A stretch of DNA of 64,000 nucleotides from Lentibacillus cibarius (GTDB lineage: Bacteria > Bacillota > Bacilli > Bacillales > Amphibacillaceae), in the NCBI RefSeq assembly GCF_005887555.1, contig NZ_VCIA01000001.1:2976001-3040000 (forward strand), read 5' to 3'. The position numbers were made by a program, and so were the translations under genes. The notes beneath the pieces were generated by a model. The model was not told the DNA's origin. It did no database searches and saw nothing but the letters and a program-made list of their open reading frames with translations. Positions 18,422-27,231 of this stretch are shown here, piece after piece (the first letter of the stretch is position 1; every line of letters begins with the position of its first letter).

Positions 18422-18455
18422 TGCAAGAGGCGTTCTGTTGAGAATGTCTCTTGCA
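18422..18455 (+). terminator. Stem-loop after the YjcZ-like gene
   Basis: TGCAAGAG (18422-18429) pairs perfectly with CTCTTGCA (18448-18455). No strong T run follows. About 340 further bases up to 18796 show no gene; minus-strand frames there lack ribosome binding sites. Confidence 0.5.
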
Positions 18456-18796
18456 TATAAATGCCTAACTTTGACACCAGAGATGCCATTTTTACGATAA
18501 AAAGAGTGAGTTGCCATACTTAGCTTAGGCCTAATGGTCGAAGAGGTAACCAAACAAATGGCTTTCTTACTTAGAAAAGGAGTCTTTTTTATTAGTTGAT
18601 ATGCCATTTATACGGATTATGATGTGTCATCCTCAAAAAATCCTAAAGCAATGCCATAATCCATGCAGCTTTTACAAATGTTTTTGGCATGTCTTGAACT
18701 CCGCGTTTTTCTAAAATTATCCTTGTTGAGAGGTATTTCATTCCAGTTTTCGTTAAAACTATACATGACACATTTGAAACAAGGAGTGAAAGTGCC

Positions 18797-19219
18797 ATGT
18801 TAAAACTGGAAACAGAGATTGAAGGGAAAAGGGCTTTTTTTGGGGATGTTTTCAAGGTATTTCGGTCCAATGGTTATACATTATGTGGGAATTGGGAATA
18901 TGACCGTGGGAAGTTTGATATGGTGTTGTGCCGGGAAGGCGGCGAAACGATTTATATTCGAGTCCCTTTCAGTGTTTTGGAAGGGGAACTGGACAAGCCT
19001 GATGCTTATCTGGAGTTTCGTACACCATATGTAATCAAGCATGTCGTCAACACTGGTCTTGAATGGGATCAAAACGCTTTGTTGACCACCACCGGATTTA
19101 GTCAATTTCAAGAACCTCTCGATAAGGATGGAAACATCACGGATAAAAGCAGATGGGAAGCTGCAGGCGAACAAGAGGTGCAGGAAGTCATGCAATACCT
19201 GGAACCAGAGATATCTTGA
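18797..19219 (+). CDS. YugN-like family protein
   Basis: 140 aa, soluble. The pattern of GNWEYDRGKFDM, followed by an IYIRVPF strand and a long PLDKDGNITDK tail, fits the YugN-like family of Bacillaceae, whose role is unknown. ATG 18797 has AAGGAGTG 7 bases upstream. It appears monocistronic. Two inverted repeats follow: a C5AC/GTG5 pair ending at 19333 and the palindrome at 19370-19395. Confidence 0.6.
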   Translation: MLKLETEIEGKRAFFGDVFKVFRSNGYTLCGNWEYDRGKFDMVLCREGGETIYIRVPFSVLEGELDKPDAYLEFRTPYVIKHVVNTGLEWDQNALLTTTGFSQFQEPLDKDGNITDKSRWEAAGEQEVQEVMQYLEPEIS

Positions 19220-19369
19220 TATGCTAAACGGACACGCACGTGGATGAAAGGGAATGGGGAAAAGCGAGTTTAACTAACAAGTTGTATACCCCCACTGCTA
19301 AACATGGTTAAACTACATACGTGAAGGTGGGGGTTAAATAATTTGACTGATCATCACACGACGCCCCTT

Positions 19370-19395
19370 GAAAAAGAAAAGTACTTTTCTTTTTC
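19370..19395. repeat. Perfect 26-bp palindrome between converging genes
   Basis: GAAAAAGAAAAGT is followed directly by its exact reverse complement. CCCC lies upstream and GGGGGG downstream, which can extend the stem. It lies between the convergent yugN-like and methionine transporter genes and may act as a terminator in both directions. Confidence 0.6.
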
Positions 19396-19471
19396 GGGGG
19401 GGATGTGTCGTGGCGCGGTTGTGCGTCGTCCGCCTCTAATTAATGGCACATCGTTTTCCTTTTTAACGATT

Positions 19472-20814
19472 TTATACTTCCGTTGCGCTATGTTGATCGT
19501 GCAATGCTGTGTTGTTTTTCCCAGCCGAAAAACGTGGGTACCCTGTTACGATAGCGATGATTCCGGCGATTCCGAGCAGTATTGGGTAGATACAATAAGG
19601 CATGATCGAAACGGGTGATATGGAAGCAACGCCAGCGACCGCCAGCAGTTGGGCGCCATATGGCAAAATCCCTTGAAAAGCACTTCCGAAAATATCCAGC
19701 GTGCTTGCCGATCGGCGCAGGTCAACCCCAAATCGTTCGGAAATTTGTTTCGCTAATGAGCCAACACTGATAATGGCGATGGTGTTGTTAGCGGTTGATA
19801 CGTCAAATACACTGACAAGACCGGCAATACCAGCTTCGGCACCTTTTCTTGAATTAATTCGCTTACTAATCGTGTACAGTAGGAAATCAATCCCGCCATT
19901 CACGCGAACGAGTTCAATCAGTCCACCAAGTAAAACGGCTAACAAGGCTAACTCCTGCATACCGGCCATGCCATCGCCAAGCAGCTTCATTAATCCCATC
20001 ACATCGAAAGTCCCGTAAACAAATCCAACTGCTCCAGCGAACACAATTCCACCGATTAACACATATATGACATTGACACCAGCAACGGCAAAAATGAGAA
20101 CAGCAAGATAAGGTAGCACCTTGACCAGATCATATGGGTGATCTCCACTAATCGATCCGCCGGCATTCCAAGTCAAGACACCAAAAATGACGGCAGTCAC
20201 AATGGCTGCTGGAAGGGCAATAAAGATGTTCACCTTAAATTTGTCGCTCATCTTGACAGCCTGTGTTCTCACAGCAGCAATCGTTGTATCCGAAATAATG
20301 GATAAATTATCCCCGAACATCGCACCACTGATAATAGCGCCTAAAATTAATGGCGTGCTCATCCCAGTCTGATCGGCGAGACCGACACCAATTGGGGCAA
20401 GCGCAACGACCGTTCCGACAGAAGTTCCCATGGAAATCGAAATAAAGCAGCCGATAACAAACAAGCCAACAATCAGCAAGCTTCCAGGCACGAACGTCAG
20501 ACCAAGATTGACGGTTGATTCAACAGCACCAACCCCCTCGGCAACTGCAGAGAATGCACCGGCCAACAGGTAAATGATGACCATAAGCATAATGTTCGGA
20601 TGTCCCGCCCTTTGGTCAGGTAATCCAATTTCTCGTTAAAATCTATTTTTCTATTCATGAACAATGCAACCAATACAGCAATAAATACCGCAACAAGTAC
20701 CGGCAGCTTATAAAAGTCTCCACTGACTACACCGGAGCCGATAAATAGAAACAGAAAAATGATAAATGGTATTAAAGCCGATGCACGTCCTTTGTTCAAA
20801 TCTGATGTGTTCAT
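19472..20814 (-). pseudogene. metT: NhaC-family methionine transporter candidate, frameshifted
   Basis: Multi-helix membrane protein of the NhaC Na+/H+ antiporter superfamily. The N-terminal ~70 codons (MNTSDLNKGRAS to DYLTKG) are in one frame. From AGHPNIMLMVIIYLLAG the protein continues in another frame to the stop, including GAMFGDNLSIISDTTIAA, a family hallmark. The break is at GGGCGGG (plus-strand CCCGCCC, 20604-20610). Restoring one G there rejoins the frames into a protein of about 447 aa. A SAM-I riboswitch directly upstream marks it as MetT, the predicted methionine transporter of this superfamily. A real mutation or a homopolymer error would look the same. Confidence 0.8.
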
Positions 20815-20925
20815 TTCTCTTCCCCCTATTTGTTGTATTTTTGTGGATTCAAGGGTTTTGGAAAATAGTAGAATGGTATTCCCGTTACAGATACCTTAGG
20901 CTGCTCGGCATTTTTTCATATAAAA

Positions 20926-21078
20926 ATAAAAAAACCCTCCGTTTTGGAAGGCGTTAGTCCGAACACCTTATCTCTCAAAACGCTTGAAACGCGATTTGCT
21001 GGAATTGGCACCTTACAATTATTTCTGCAGGTTGCCGGGCTTCATAGGGCCAGATCCCTCAGCCGCTCTGGATAAGTA
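20926..21078 (-). promoter_or_regulatory. SAM-I (S-box) riboswitch with terminator
   Basis: On the minus strand the aptamer opens with CTTATCCAGAGCGGCTGAGG (from about 21078), continues with GGCCCTATGAAGCCCGGCAA and AAGGTGCCAATTCCAGCA, and closes with GAGAGATAAGG (near 20967). These are the conserved S-box blocks, including both P1 strands. The terminator follows: CCTTCC-AAAAC-GGAGGG and seven T (about 20928-20953). SAM binding should switch off the downstream transporter gene. Confidence 0.95.
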
Positions 21079-21103
21079 ATATGAAATTAGTTGATTGATA
21101 GAA

Positions 21104-21132
21104 AGTGTACTACACGATAACAGAAATGTCAA
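21104..21132 (-). promoter_or_regulatory. Sigma-A promoter of the S-box transcript
   Basis: On the minus strand, TTGACA (21127-21132) and TACACT (21104-21109) are separated by exactly 17 bases, and the riboswitch aptamer begins about 26 bases downstream of the -10. Confidence 0.85.
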
Positions 21133-21217
21133 TGAATAGTTGGTGGTCCACTATTTTATGTTAAATTTAACACAATTTTAAAAATGAGTTATTATTATAA
21201 TAAAGGGGGAGAGATTT

Positions 21218-21427
21218 ATGGGGATAACGATATTTTACATTGGATTCCTTGCCTCACTCTTCGGTTTTATCAGTTGGAGAAAGTTCCGAAAATGGAAGGC
21301 TGAACGTCAGAATCCATCAAAACAATGGGAAGGAAAAAGCCCCAACGATCGCAAAAAGTCTATGGAAGAATTGGAACAAGACAATCTTAAATATAGGGGC
21401 ATGGGTCAAATACCACCAGGGATGTAA
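21218..21427 (+). CDS. Small membrane protein of unknown function
   Basis: 69 aa with one N-terminal helix (GITIFYIGFLASLFGFISW) followed by a basic and then hydrophilic cytoplasmic tail. AAAGGGGGAG lies before the ATG. I do not recognise the family. Confidence 0.55.
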   Translation: MGITIFYIGFLASLFGFISWRKFRKWKAERQNPSKQWEGKSPNDRKKSMEELEQDNLKYRGMGQIPPGM

Positions 21428-21746
21428 TATTAATAATTTCCCATCTTCAGCGGTTTGATAAAATATTGAATAATAATGAAATAGTCAATGACTTAAGTAA
21501 AATGCTGTTTAATATAAAAAAAGGATTGATGTGTAAATTTACGTTAGAAAGTTAGCTAATCCATTAGTGGACGCCATTCCAGAATAAGACTTGGCGTCCA
21601 TTCCATACATCATACCCATACGACCGGGTACTTCCTGAGTAGAAGTGTGCGTCCAAATTTAATATAAGGAAATAATCCAGAAAGTTATGTGTTAAATTCG
21701 AGCATGAACATAGTTATCTTAAAAAGGCTCAAGGGGAGGAATAAAC
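21428..21746. other. Non-coding gap with a hairpin
   Basis: TGGACGCCA (21568-21576) is perfectly complementary to TGGCGTCCA (21592-21600), a 9-bp hairpin with a 15-base loop and no T run. The remainder is AT-rich with nothing recognised. Confidence 0.5.
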
Positions 21747-22085
21747 ATGAAAACAGATGAAGCGAATAATCACTTTGTTGCCGGTAATGCTGAAGAGCTG
21801 CTTTCTGCATTAGAGAATAAAGAGCCATATATATTAATTCCGAAGTATTTCAAAGGAAAATTTCTGGAAAATACACAATTACCATTGACAGAGAAAGAAC
21901 AAATGGGGTTTGAATTAGGTTCTCGTGGTACAGCAAACTTATTATCTAGTCCTTTATTTCATTTCATAAACTGGCTTAGTAAAGATAGCAAACAACAAAA
22001 AAGGATAGACAGTAAAATTCGTAAGTACACACTTAAAGAGCAAGGAGATCATCTTCTTTTATATTTGCGTCAATTAGATTATTAA
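21747..22085 (+). CDS. Hypothetical protein (112 aa)
   Basis: Soluble protein with a strong GGGGAGG site before the ATG. It shows a short beta-like stretch EPYILIPKYFKGKF, a Gly-rich turn FELGSRGTANLL, and a basic helical end. No known family recognised. Confidence 0.5.
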   Translation: MKTDEANNHFVAGNAEELLSALENKEPYILIPKYFKGKFLENTQLPLTEKEQMGFELGSRGTANLLSSPLFHFINWLSKDSKQQKRIDSKIRKYTLKEQGDHLLLYLRQLDY

Positions 22086-22236
22086 AAGGACACCGGTGAA
22101 ATTGAAAGGGGATGTAAGTTTGATCGGTGATAATGTAGCAAAAACGCCCCCGGTATTTAAGAAAAAATTGGGTGTGTATAATGATTAGTTGAATAGAGTT
22201 TTATTTGAATTAAGTATTTTAGGTGGGCGATGTTTT

Positions 22237-22701
22237 TTGAAAAGAAATAGTTTTATCTTTGTTATAACTTCACTACTGGTATTGTTAATCACAGGTTGTG
22301 AAGTGGAAGAGCTATCCAAGGAGAAGGAACAGATACAACGGAATTCATTCAATGGTGATAGTAAATATTGGAGTTTAAACGAGTATGAATTGAAAATTGA
22401 AGATAACGAAATATTCGCTGGAAATGGAGAACTACAATACAAAGCTGAGGGGAATATTACTGATTATATTTCATTTAAAATGATTGCAGTTATCAATGAT
22501 GAAAAGGTCGAATTACAAGGGATGAAAAATGTTAGCTCGGTATCAAATTTTAATAATATAGAAACTGGTAGTGCTACACAGGAAATACCTATGATTAAAG
22601 GGGAAGAAATAAGGCTTACAGATATAGATGATTATTATGGAATTATAGAATGGATGTCATCAGAAGGGAAGCGAAAGAGCGAGAAAATAAATACCTTTTA
22701 G
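22237..22701 (+). CDS. Putative lipoprotein
   Basis: About 154 aa. The TTG start at 22237 places AGGTGGG 9 bases upstream and gives a clean signal peptide: KRN, a hydrophobic core, and lipobox LITGC. The frame extends 48 bases further upstream but would lengthen the signal peptide without a ribosome binding site. The mature part is acidic and probably beta-rich. Family not recognised. A second lipoprotein follows about 220 bases downstream. Confidence 0.55.
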   Translation: MKRNSFIFVITSLLVLLITGCEVEELSKEKEQIQRNSFNGDSKYWSLNEYELKIEDNEIFAGNGELQYKAEGNITDYISFKMIAVINDEKVELQGMKNVSSVSNFNNIETGSATQEIPMIKGEEIRLTDIDDYYGIIEWMSSEGKRKSEKINTF

Positions 22702-22919
22702 GATGATAAAGGCCCTATATTTAACTAATGAGCAATGGGCGCGTGATAACCTAATAATTTTGCGCCTGAATTGGGCACAATGCTTTAATAAGGATTATTG
22801 CTCTATATTAAAGAATAGGGACAGCTTTGTAGTAGATCTGAATTACCTTAAAGTGATAAAGTTTCTTAAACTTAAATGTCAATGGACTTTAATATACCGC
22901 GGTTAAAGGGAGGGTAATT

Positions 22920-23477
22920 ATGTTTCAGAAATACACCATTTTTGTGATATTTGTACTGTTACTAATAATATCTGCTTGTTCATCGCAATCAGATGATGAA
23001 AAAGTTTCCTTCCAAGATCAAGTGAATGAAGCATTGGGGACGAAAGTGTTTATCCCTAAAATGAACGATTATCCTATTACGTTAGCGGAAATCCGCCACT
23101 CACCAACTGACGATAAAAACAGTTTAATCGTTCGATACTCTAAGGAAAAGGGTGAATTAAGAGACGAATCATACAAGAAAAAATACGAGGATAACACGAA
23201 TGCTGATGTATTATATGGAATTTATGGCGGTGAACCTTTAATATTTAGAATGACTTATCATAATGGAAAAGCTAATTCTCAACCTAGTGACTCCAAGACC
23301 ATTAATGGTATTCATGTACAATATCATAAAGTTGAACGTAATAATGCAAAAGTGTTATTGGTTTCATTTAATGCGGGAGATGGCTCCTATTTATTGGAAT
23401 TTAATCTACAAGATGAATTAACACAGGAAAAATCATTTGAGATTGTAGAGTCAATGGCGGAGGAAGTAAGTAAATAG
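22920..23477 (+). CDS. Putative lipoprotein
   Basis: 185 aa with signal peptide and lipobox ISAC (Cys ~20). AAAGGGAGGG precedes the ATG. The mature domain begins with a segment like FQDQVNEALGTKVFIPKM followed by alternating beta strands. I recognise no specific family. A bidirectional terminator separates it from the convergent hydrolase gene. Confidence 0.6.
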   Translation: MFQKYTIFVIFVLLLIISACSSQSDDEKVSFQDQVNEALGTKVFIPKMNDYPITLAEIRHSPTDDKNSLIVRYSKEKGELRDESYKKKYEDNTNADVLYGIYGGEPLIFRMTYHNGKANSQPSDSKTINGIHVQYHKVERNNAKVLLVSFNAGDGSYLLEFNLQDELTQEKSFEIVESMAEEVSK

Positions 23478-23514
23478 AAGGAAAAAATGTTTAACCGAAG
23501 ACGACCTACATAAA

Positions 23515-23546
23515 AAACCGGACTTCCTTAAATAAGGGTCCGGTTT
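23515..23546. terminator. Bidirectional terminator
   Basis: AAACCGGAC (23515-23523) pairs with GTCCGGTTT (23538-23546), and the inside can also pair. An A run precedes and T-rich sequence follows, serving both the lipoprotein gene and the convergent hydrolase gene. Confidence 0.75.
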
Positions 23547-23550
23547 CGGT

Positions 23551-24141
23551 TTATTTGGCAAAGCGGTGGTTTCCGATGGTCACTGTTGTTTCGCGTGAGG
23601 AAATCCAGTCGCTTTGTGCAGTTTTTGGGTTATAGAAATAGAGTGATTGACTTCCTTGCCCTTTATATGCGATGGCTTCATTTACAGCTTGCATGTCCTC
23701 TGCGTGGTATCCTTCATTAATAGCGCCGTTTTCAACAGGGCTAAAAGCATAGTGTCCCTTTACATTTTCATAAATAACCCCTCTTATCGAATTAGGAAAG
23801 TCTTTATGATCCACTCGGTTAAGAACTACTGTGGCTACCGCTACTTTTCCAGCATAAGGTTCGCCCTTAGCTTCCGCGTGTACAAGTTTAGCCATCAACT
23901 TCTTATTTTCGTCTGAAACAGAGTTTGGAACGTTAATTATTTCTCCCGCATACAGAAGATAACCGGTACGATTGTTAGCAATTTGCAAGTTTGCTAGCGT
24001 TACGTTGAATTTATTAGCAATTAACCAGAATGAATCCCCTTTTTGTGCTTTATAGGAAGCGGCATCGGCACCGTGTGGAATAGCTAAAATGATAAATGTG
24101 ATGAATACTACACTTAGCACGTTTTTAAATTTGCTCCTCAT
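23551..24141 (-). CDS. Cell wall hydrolase with LysM and SleB-type domain
   Basis: 196 aa. A signal peptide (~residues 1-27, ending near ADAASY) is followed by one LysM repeat (YKAQKGDSFWLIANKFNV...INVP, ~29-73). The remainder is a CwlJ/SleB-type hydrolase domain: MAKLVHAEAKGEPYAGKVAVATVVLNRV (read in parts), GHYAFSPV and LYFYNP. This architecture is that of B. subtilis YkvT. SleB-type enzymes cut peptidoglycan, often spore cortex. AGGAGGGAC precedes the start. Confidence 0.88.
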   Translation of the reverse strand: MRSKFKNVLSVVFITFIILAIPHGADAASYKAQKGDSFWLIANKFNVTLANLQIANNRTGYLLYAGEIINVPNSVSDENKKLMAKLVHAEAKGEPYAGKVAVATVVLNRVDHKDFPNSIRGVIYENVKGHYAFSPVENGAINEGYHAEDMQAVNEAIAYKGQGSQSLYFYNPKTAQSDWISSRETTVTIGNHRFAK

Positions 24142-24383
24142 TGTTGTCCCTCCTGCTAAGGTCTCATACTAAAAGACTACTAGATGTAATATTCCTTAGC
24201 ATTCACCAATAATTACCTGTATTAAGTCGCATCTTGTCATCCGCGTGCGATCAAGTATTACATTTACATGTGGTAATAAATTCCTGGATTGTAAAAATTC
24301 AAATTTATGGAAGTGAAGGAATATGGAGGATGAACTATAACAAATGTTGCATCATTGTTACGGCCGGGCCCACTTTGCCCCGT

Positions 24384-24420
24384 GGCGAAAGTCGCGCGGC
24401 CCGGCCCGAAAGTTGCGCAA
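24384..24420 (+). repeat. GC-rich direct repeat, left copy
   Basis: A 37-base GC-rich segment (core GTCGCGCGGCCCGG) in an AT-rich gap. It matches 27179-27215 at 31 of 37 positions in the same orientation. The two copies bracket the MotA-like/OmpA-like gene pair. The rest of the 24142-24516 gap holds nothing recognised. Confidence 0.65.
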
Positions 24421-24516
24421 CCGGGTGCGGAAAGGTCCCCAATGTCCAAATCCATACATGATTTGTCCATCTTCTGAATAGCTATAAAGAAAGAACGACT
24501 AGCAGGAGGAGACAGT

Positions 24517-26340
24517 ATGCTGCAACTTATTCTGGAGCTGTTCACGAGTGAGCAAACAGCGAAAGACATTTTAGCAAATCCAACTACCGAATTGATTTTT
24601 ATGATTTTGTTTACCACTTTCTTCCTCGCCATTTTGGTCCATATCAGCTTATTTACTCGACTGAAAAAAATACGAAACTATATTGATACAACCAATCGAT
24701 TGGATATGGAGCCGCTAAGCACATTTAAAGCGGAGTATGACCGGGTTCGGCAGGAAGAGCCAGTCAAGCCGGAAACGTTTGTGCAGGAGAAGTTTTCCGG
24801 CTGGCGTGTTTTTAACGTGCCGGTTGTTAATCTCATTAAAATGGTGCAGATGACCGTTTCTGTCTTTATATTGATTGGTGTGCTGGGGACGTTTATCGGC
24901 CTGACCATCTCGCTTGGAAGTATCAACGGTGCGGGTGGTCAATTGGTGGAAAATGTTGCTGCCGTCCTGCCAGGTATTGATGTGGCATTTTATACGAGTA
25001 TTGCCGGGATGGGGCTGTCCTTGGCGATGACTGTGCTGACGAAAGTGTTTAATACAGAACATATGCTTACAGATCTGATGTTAAAATTCGAATCCCAATT
25101 GGAAGCAACAGAACAGGATGGGATGAACCGGCTAATTGACGTGTCGGAATCTATCAACCAATCAATCCAGTATCTACAGGAAACGAATCAGCAGTCACTA
25201 ACGGGTATTGAACAGGCATTTGCGGGATTTCAGGAGTATACAAGCGGTTTGCAGCAATCGGCAAAAGATTTGGCGGCTTTTAACGACGGGCTTGCTAGCA
25301 ACTTGGAGACATTCCAGGAATTGTTTGCGCATATGAAAGAGGTGACGGATGGATTCGGCGAGTCCACCGCCAAGCTAAACGATAATTTTGATACGTTGTT
25401 TGTTTATTTTAAAAAGATGGATCGTAACCACGAGCAAATGGCTCAAACAATGGAGAACACGTACGAACGGATAAAAGACGTGTCGGAAACGCAGGCAAAC
25501 ACGCTACAGCAGTTTGAGAAGTCAGCTGAGGAGTTAAAATCATTTACTTCTTCCATCTTGGAGGAGCAGCAATCGATGCACACGGCTTTTGAAAAAATCA
25601 CGCAAAAAACGAATGACCTGGCGGAAAAAATGGGCGCGCATAATAAAGAATTTAAGCAGGTGTTTGGATCGGACCTTAGTGCGAAACTGTCAGGCATCAT
25701 CACAGCCGTTCGTGAATTATCCAAGGACTTCGAAAAAATGGGCGGTTCGATTAGTCAATTACCTGAGGCGCTGGAAGTTATTAATCAAACCCAAGCGGAG
25801 TATAAACACCTTTTATCCGAGCGTTTTGACGATTTGAAAGAATTTAACCGGACGTTCAACAATCACCTGAAAGCTCATTCCGAGGAATCCAAGGACTTTG
25901 AACGGCAAATGCGGGATGCGGCGCAAACTCATGAGCGGCTTGGCACGCAAAATAATCAACTTATTAATGAGATAAACAAAACGATTTCCCAAATGAACCA
26001 TTCATTCCAGCAGCGCGAAAACCAAGTCGAAGCAAGTATGGATGCTATAAAAAAGACACTCAGTGATTATGTGGCTAATCTGGAGGGCAAACTTGGGGAG
26101 AAATTGGATAAGGTTGCGCGCAACATTGATGATTCGGTCGATATGACGAATGATGGTCTCAAGAAGGAATTTCAGGAGATTCGGCGTCTGTCTGAAGAAG
26201 TCCAGCAAAACAATGCCCGTTACATCCAGCAAACACTGAGGGATCTAGGCCGGGAGATAGAAGAACTAAACCGGCAGTTGAATCGTATGGGGCAGCAGCC
26301 TGAAAATAATAGTGGCAGGTTGAGACAAAATGAATACTAA
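24517..26340 (+). CDS. MotA/TolQ/ExbB-type channel protein with long coiled coil (ZorA-like)
   Basis: 607 aa. Three membrane helices lie at residues ~28-46 (MILFTTFFLAILVHI), ~110-135 (SVFILIGVLGTFIGLTISLG) and ~151-173 (FYTSIAGMGLSLAMTVL). The last two match the MotA/ExbB/TolQ proton-channel core. Residues ~190-590 form one long coiled coil rich in Gln, Glu, Lys and Asn. A stator core with a long intracellular tail is the plan of ZorA from Zorya anti-phage systems. AGGAGGAG precedes the ATG. It overlaps the OmpA-domain gene by 11 bases, so the two are translated together. No ZorC, ZorD or ZorE partner is present on either side. Confidence 0.75.
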   Translation: MLQLILELFTSEQTAKDILANPTTELIFMILFTTFFLAILVHISLFTRLKKIRNYIDTTNRLDMEPLSTFKAEYDRVRQEEPVKPETFVQEKFSGWRVFNVPVVNLIKMVQMTVSVFILIGVLGTFIGLTISLGSINGAGGQLVENVAAVLPGIDVAFYTSIAGMGLSLAMTVLTKVFNTEHMLTDLMLKFESQLEATEQDGMNRLIDVSESINQSIQYLQETNQQSLTGIEQAFAGFQEYTSGLQQSAKDLAAFNDGLASNLETFQELFAHMKEVTDGFGESTAKLNDNFDTLFVYFKKMDRNHEQMAQTMENTYERIKDVSETQANTLQQFEKSAEELKSFTSSILEEQQSMHTAFEKITQKTNDLAEKMGAHNKEFKQVFGSDLSAKLSGIITAVRELSKDFEKMGGSISQLPEALEVINQTQAEYKHLLSERFDDLKEFNRTFNNHLKAHSEESKDFERQMRDAAQTHERLGTQNNQLINEINKTISQMNHSFQQRENQVEASMDAIKKTLSDYVANLEGKLGEKLDKVARNIDDSVDMTNDGLKKEFQEIRRLSEEVQQNNARYIQQTLRDLGREIEELNRQLNRMGQQPENNSGRLRQNEY

Positions 26341-27022
26341 ATACCAGCGTCTTTTTAAGAAAGAGCAGGATGAAGGGCATTTTTGGCCATCTTTTACCGA
26401 TCTGTTGACCATTATTTTGCTATGTTTCATCTTAATTTTCATTGCGATGATGATTATTAAATCCTTGCAGATAGAGGAAATGAAAAAGACCATCGACCAA
26501 ATCATGGGGGTTCGTTCTAAGCTAGTTAATGAGCTACAGACCGAATTCAATGATTCAGCCCTTGGGATTGAAGTGGATAAGGAGACAGGTGCGATTATTT
26601 TTGATACAGAAATTCTATTTGCCTACAATAAGTCGGAATTAAAGCCGGATTCCTTCCAGTTTTTAGATGAATTTGTTCCTAAGTATTTGGATATTTTGTT
26701 GCAGAGCGGCTATGAAGACTATGTGGCGGAAATTATTATCGAAGGCCATACCGACCGCGATGGCGGCTATTTATATAACCTCGAGCTCTCACAGGACAGA
26801 GCATACAGTGTGGCGGAATATATTTTGAGCGACGATTTTCCATATAAAAATATTCAACAGCACCTGAAGGATAAACTAACCGTCAACGGCAAATCCTATA
26901 CCGACTTCCGGACGGATGACGCAGGCAATTACAGTGCCAAAGCCTCCCGAAGAGTAGAATTTAAGTTTCGATTGAAAGATGAGGAAATTCTTAAGAAGAC
27001 ACGAGAGATTTTGAAGGAGTAA
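26330..27022 (+). CDS. MotB/OmpA-type stator partner (ZorB-like)
   Basis: 230 aa. One N-terminal helix (residues ~22-44) begins with FTDLLTIILL. D24 sits where MotB and ZorB carry the proton-binding aspartate. The periplasm-side domain is OmpA-like (about residues 90-220): IIIEGHTDRDGG and LSQDRAYSVAEYIL are the peptidoglycan-binding motif, and SRRVEF ends it. Length and plan fit ZorB better than the flagellar MotB because no flagellar genes are nearby. It pairs with the upstream channel gene. A 21-bp tandem repeat begins 19 bases after the stop. Confidence 0.75.
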   Translation: MNTKYQRLFKKEQDEGHFWPSFTDLLTIILLCFILIFIAMMIIKSLQIEEMKKTIDQIMGVRSKLVNELQTEFNDSALGIEVDKETGAIIFDTEILFAYNKSELKPDSFQFLDEFVPKYLDILLQSGYEDYVAEIIIEGHTDRDGGYLYNLELSQDRAYSVAEYILSDDFPYKNIQQHLKDKLTVNGKSYTDFRTDDAGNYSAKASRRVEFKFRLKDEEILKKTREILKE

Positions 27023-27040
27023 GACCTGGTGGAAGTCGTT

Positions 27041-27149
27041 TTCGCTGAAGTTGTCACAGATTTCGCTGAAGTTCACTGTATTTCCGCTGAAGTTGTCACA
27101 AAATCGGCTGAAGTTCACTATTTTTTCGCTGAAGTTGTCACAAATTTGG
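27041..27149 (+). repeat. 21-bp tandem repeat, five copies in two alternating forms
   Basis: GCTGAAGTT recurs at 27044, 27065, 27086, 27107 and 27128, exactly 21 bases apart. Form A continues TGTCACA, form B CACT; the order is A-B-A-B-A, so the higher-order unit is 42 bp. A further single A unit (TTCGCTCAAGTTGTCACA) lies at about 47591-47608, so this is a dispersed family. A short frame through it (LKLSQ/LKFT heptads) has no ribosome binding site. Confidence 0.8.
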
Positions 27150-27178
27150 ATGGAAATCCCAGGTTCCAGATGTAGTAC

Positions 27179-27215
27179 GGCAAAACTCGCGCGGCCCGGG
27201 CCTAAAGTCGCGCGA
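27179..27215 (+). repeat. GC-rich direct repeat, right copy
   Basis: Second copy of the 37-base GC-rich repeat (core CTCGCGCGGCCCGG), 31 of 37 positions identical to 24384-24420. It sits between the 21-bp array and the terminator hairpin. Confidence 0.65.
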
Positions 27216-27231
27216 AAGCAAATAATAGATT

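Noticed and set aside
18410..18607. 65-codon minus-strand frame after the YjcZ-like gene
   Set aside because: No ribosome binding site, and it overlaps the hairpin after the YjcZ-like gene.
22703..22906. 67-codon frame between the two lipoproteins
   Set aside because: No ribosome binding site and low-complexity composition; likely chance.
24517..27022. Complete Zorya system
   Set aside because: Only ZorA/ZorB-like genes are present; neither side carries a ZorC, ZorD or ZorE candidate.
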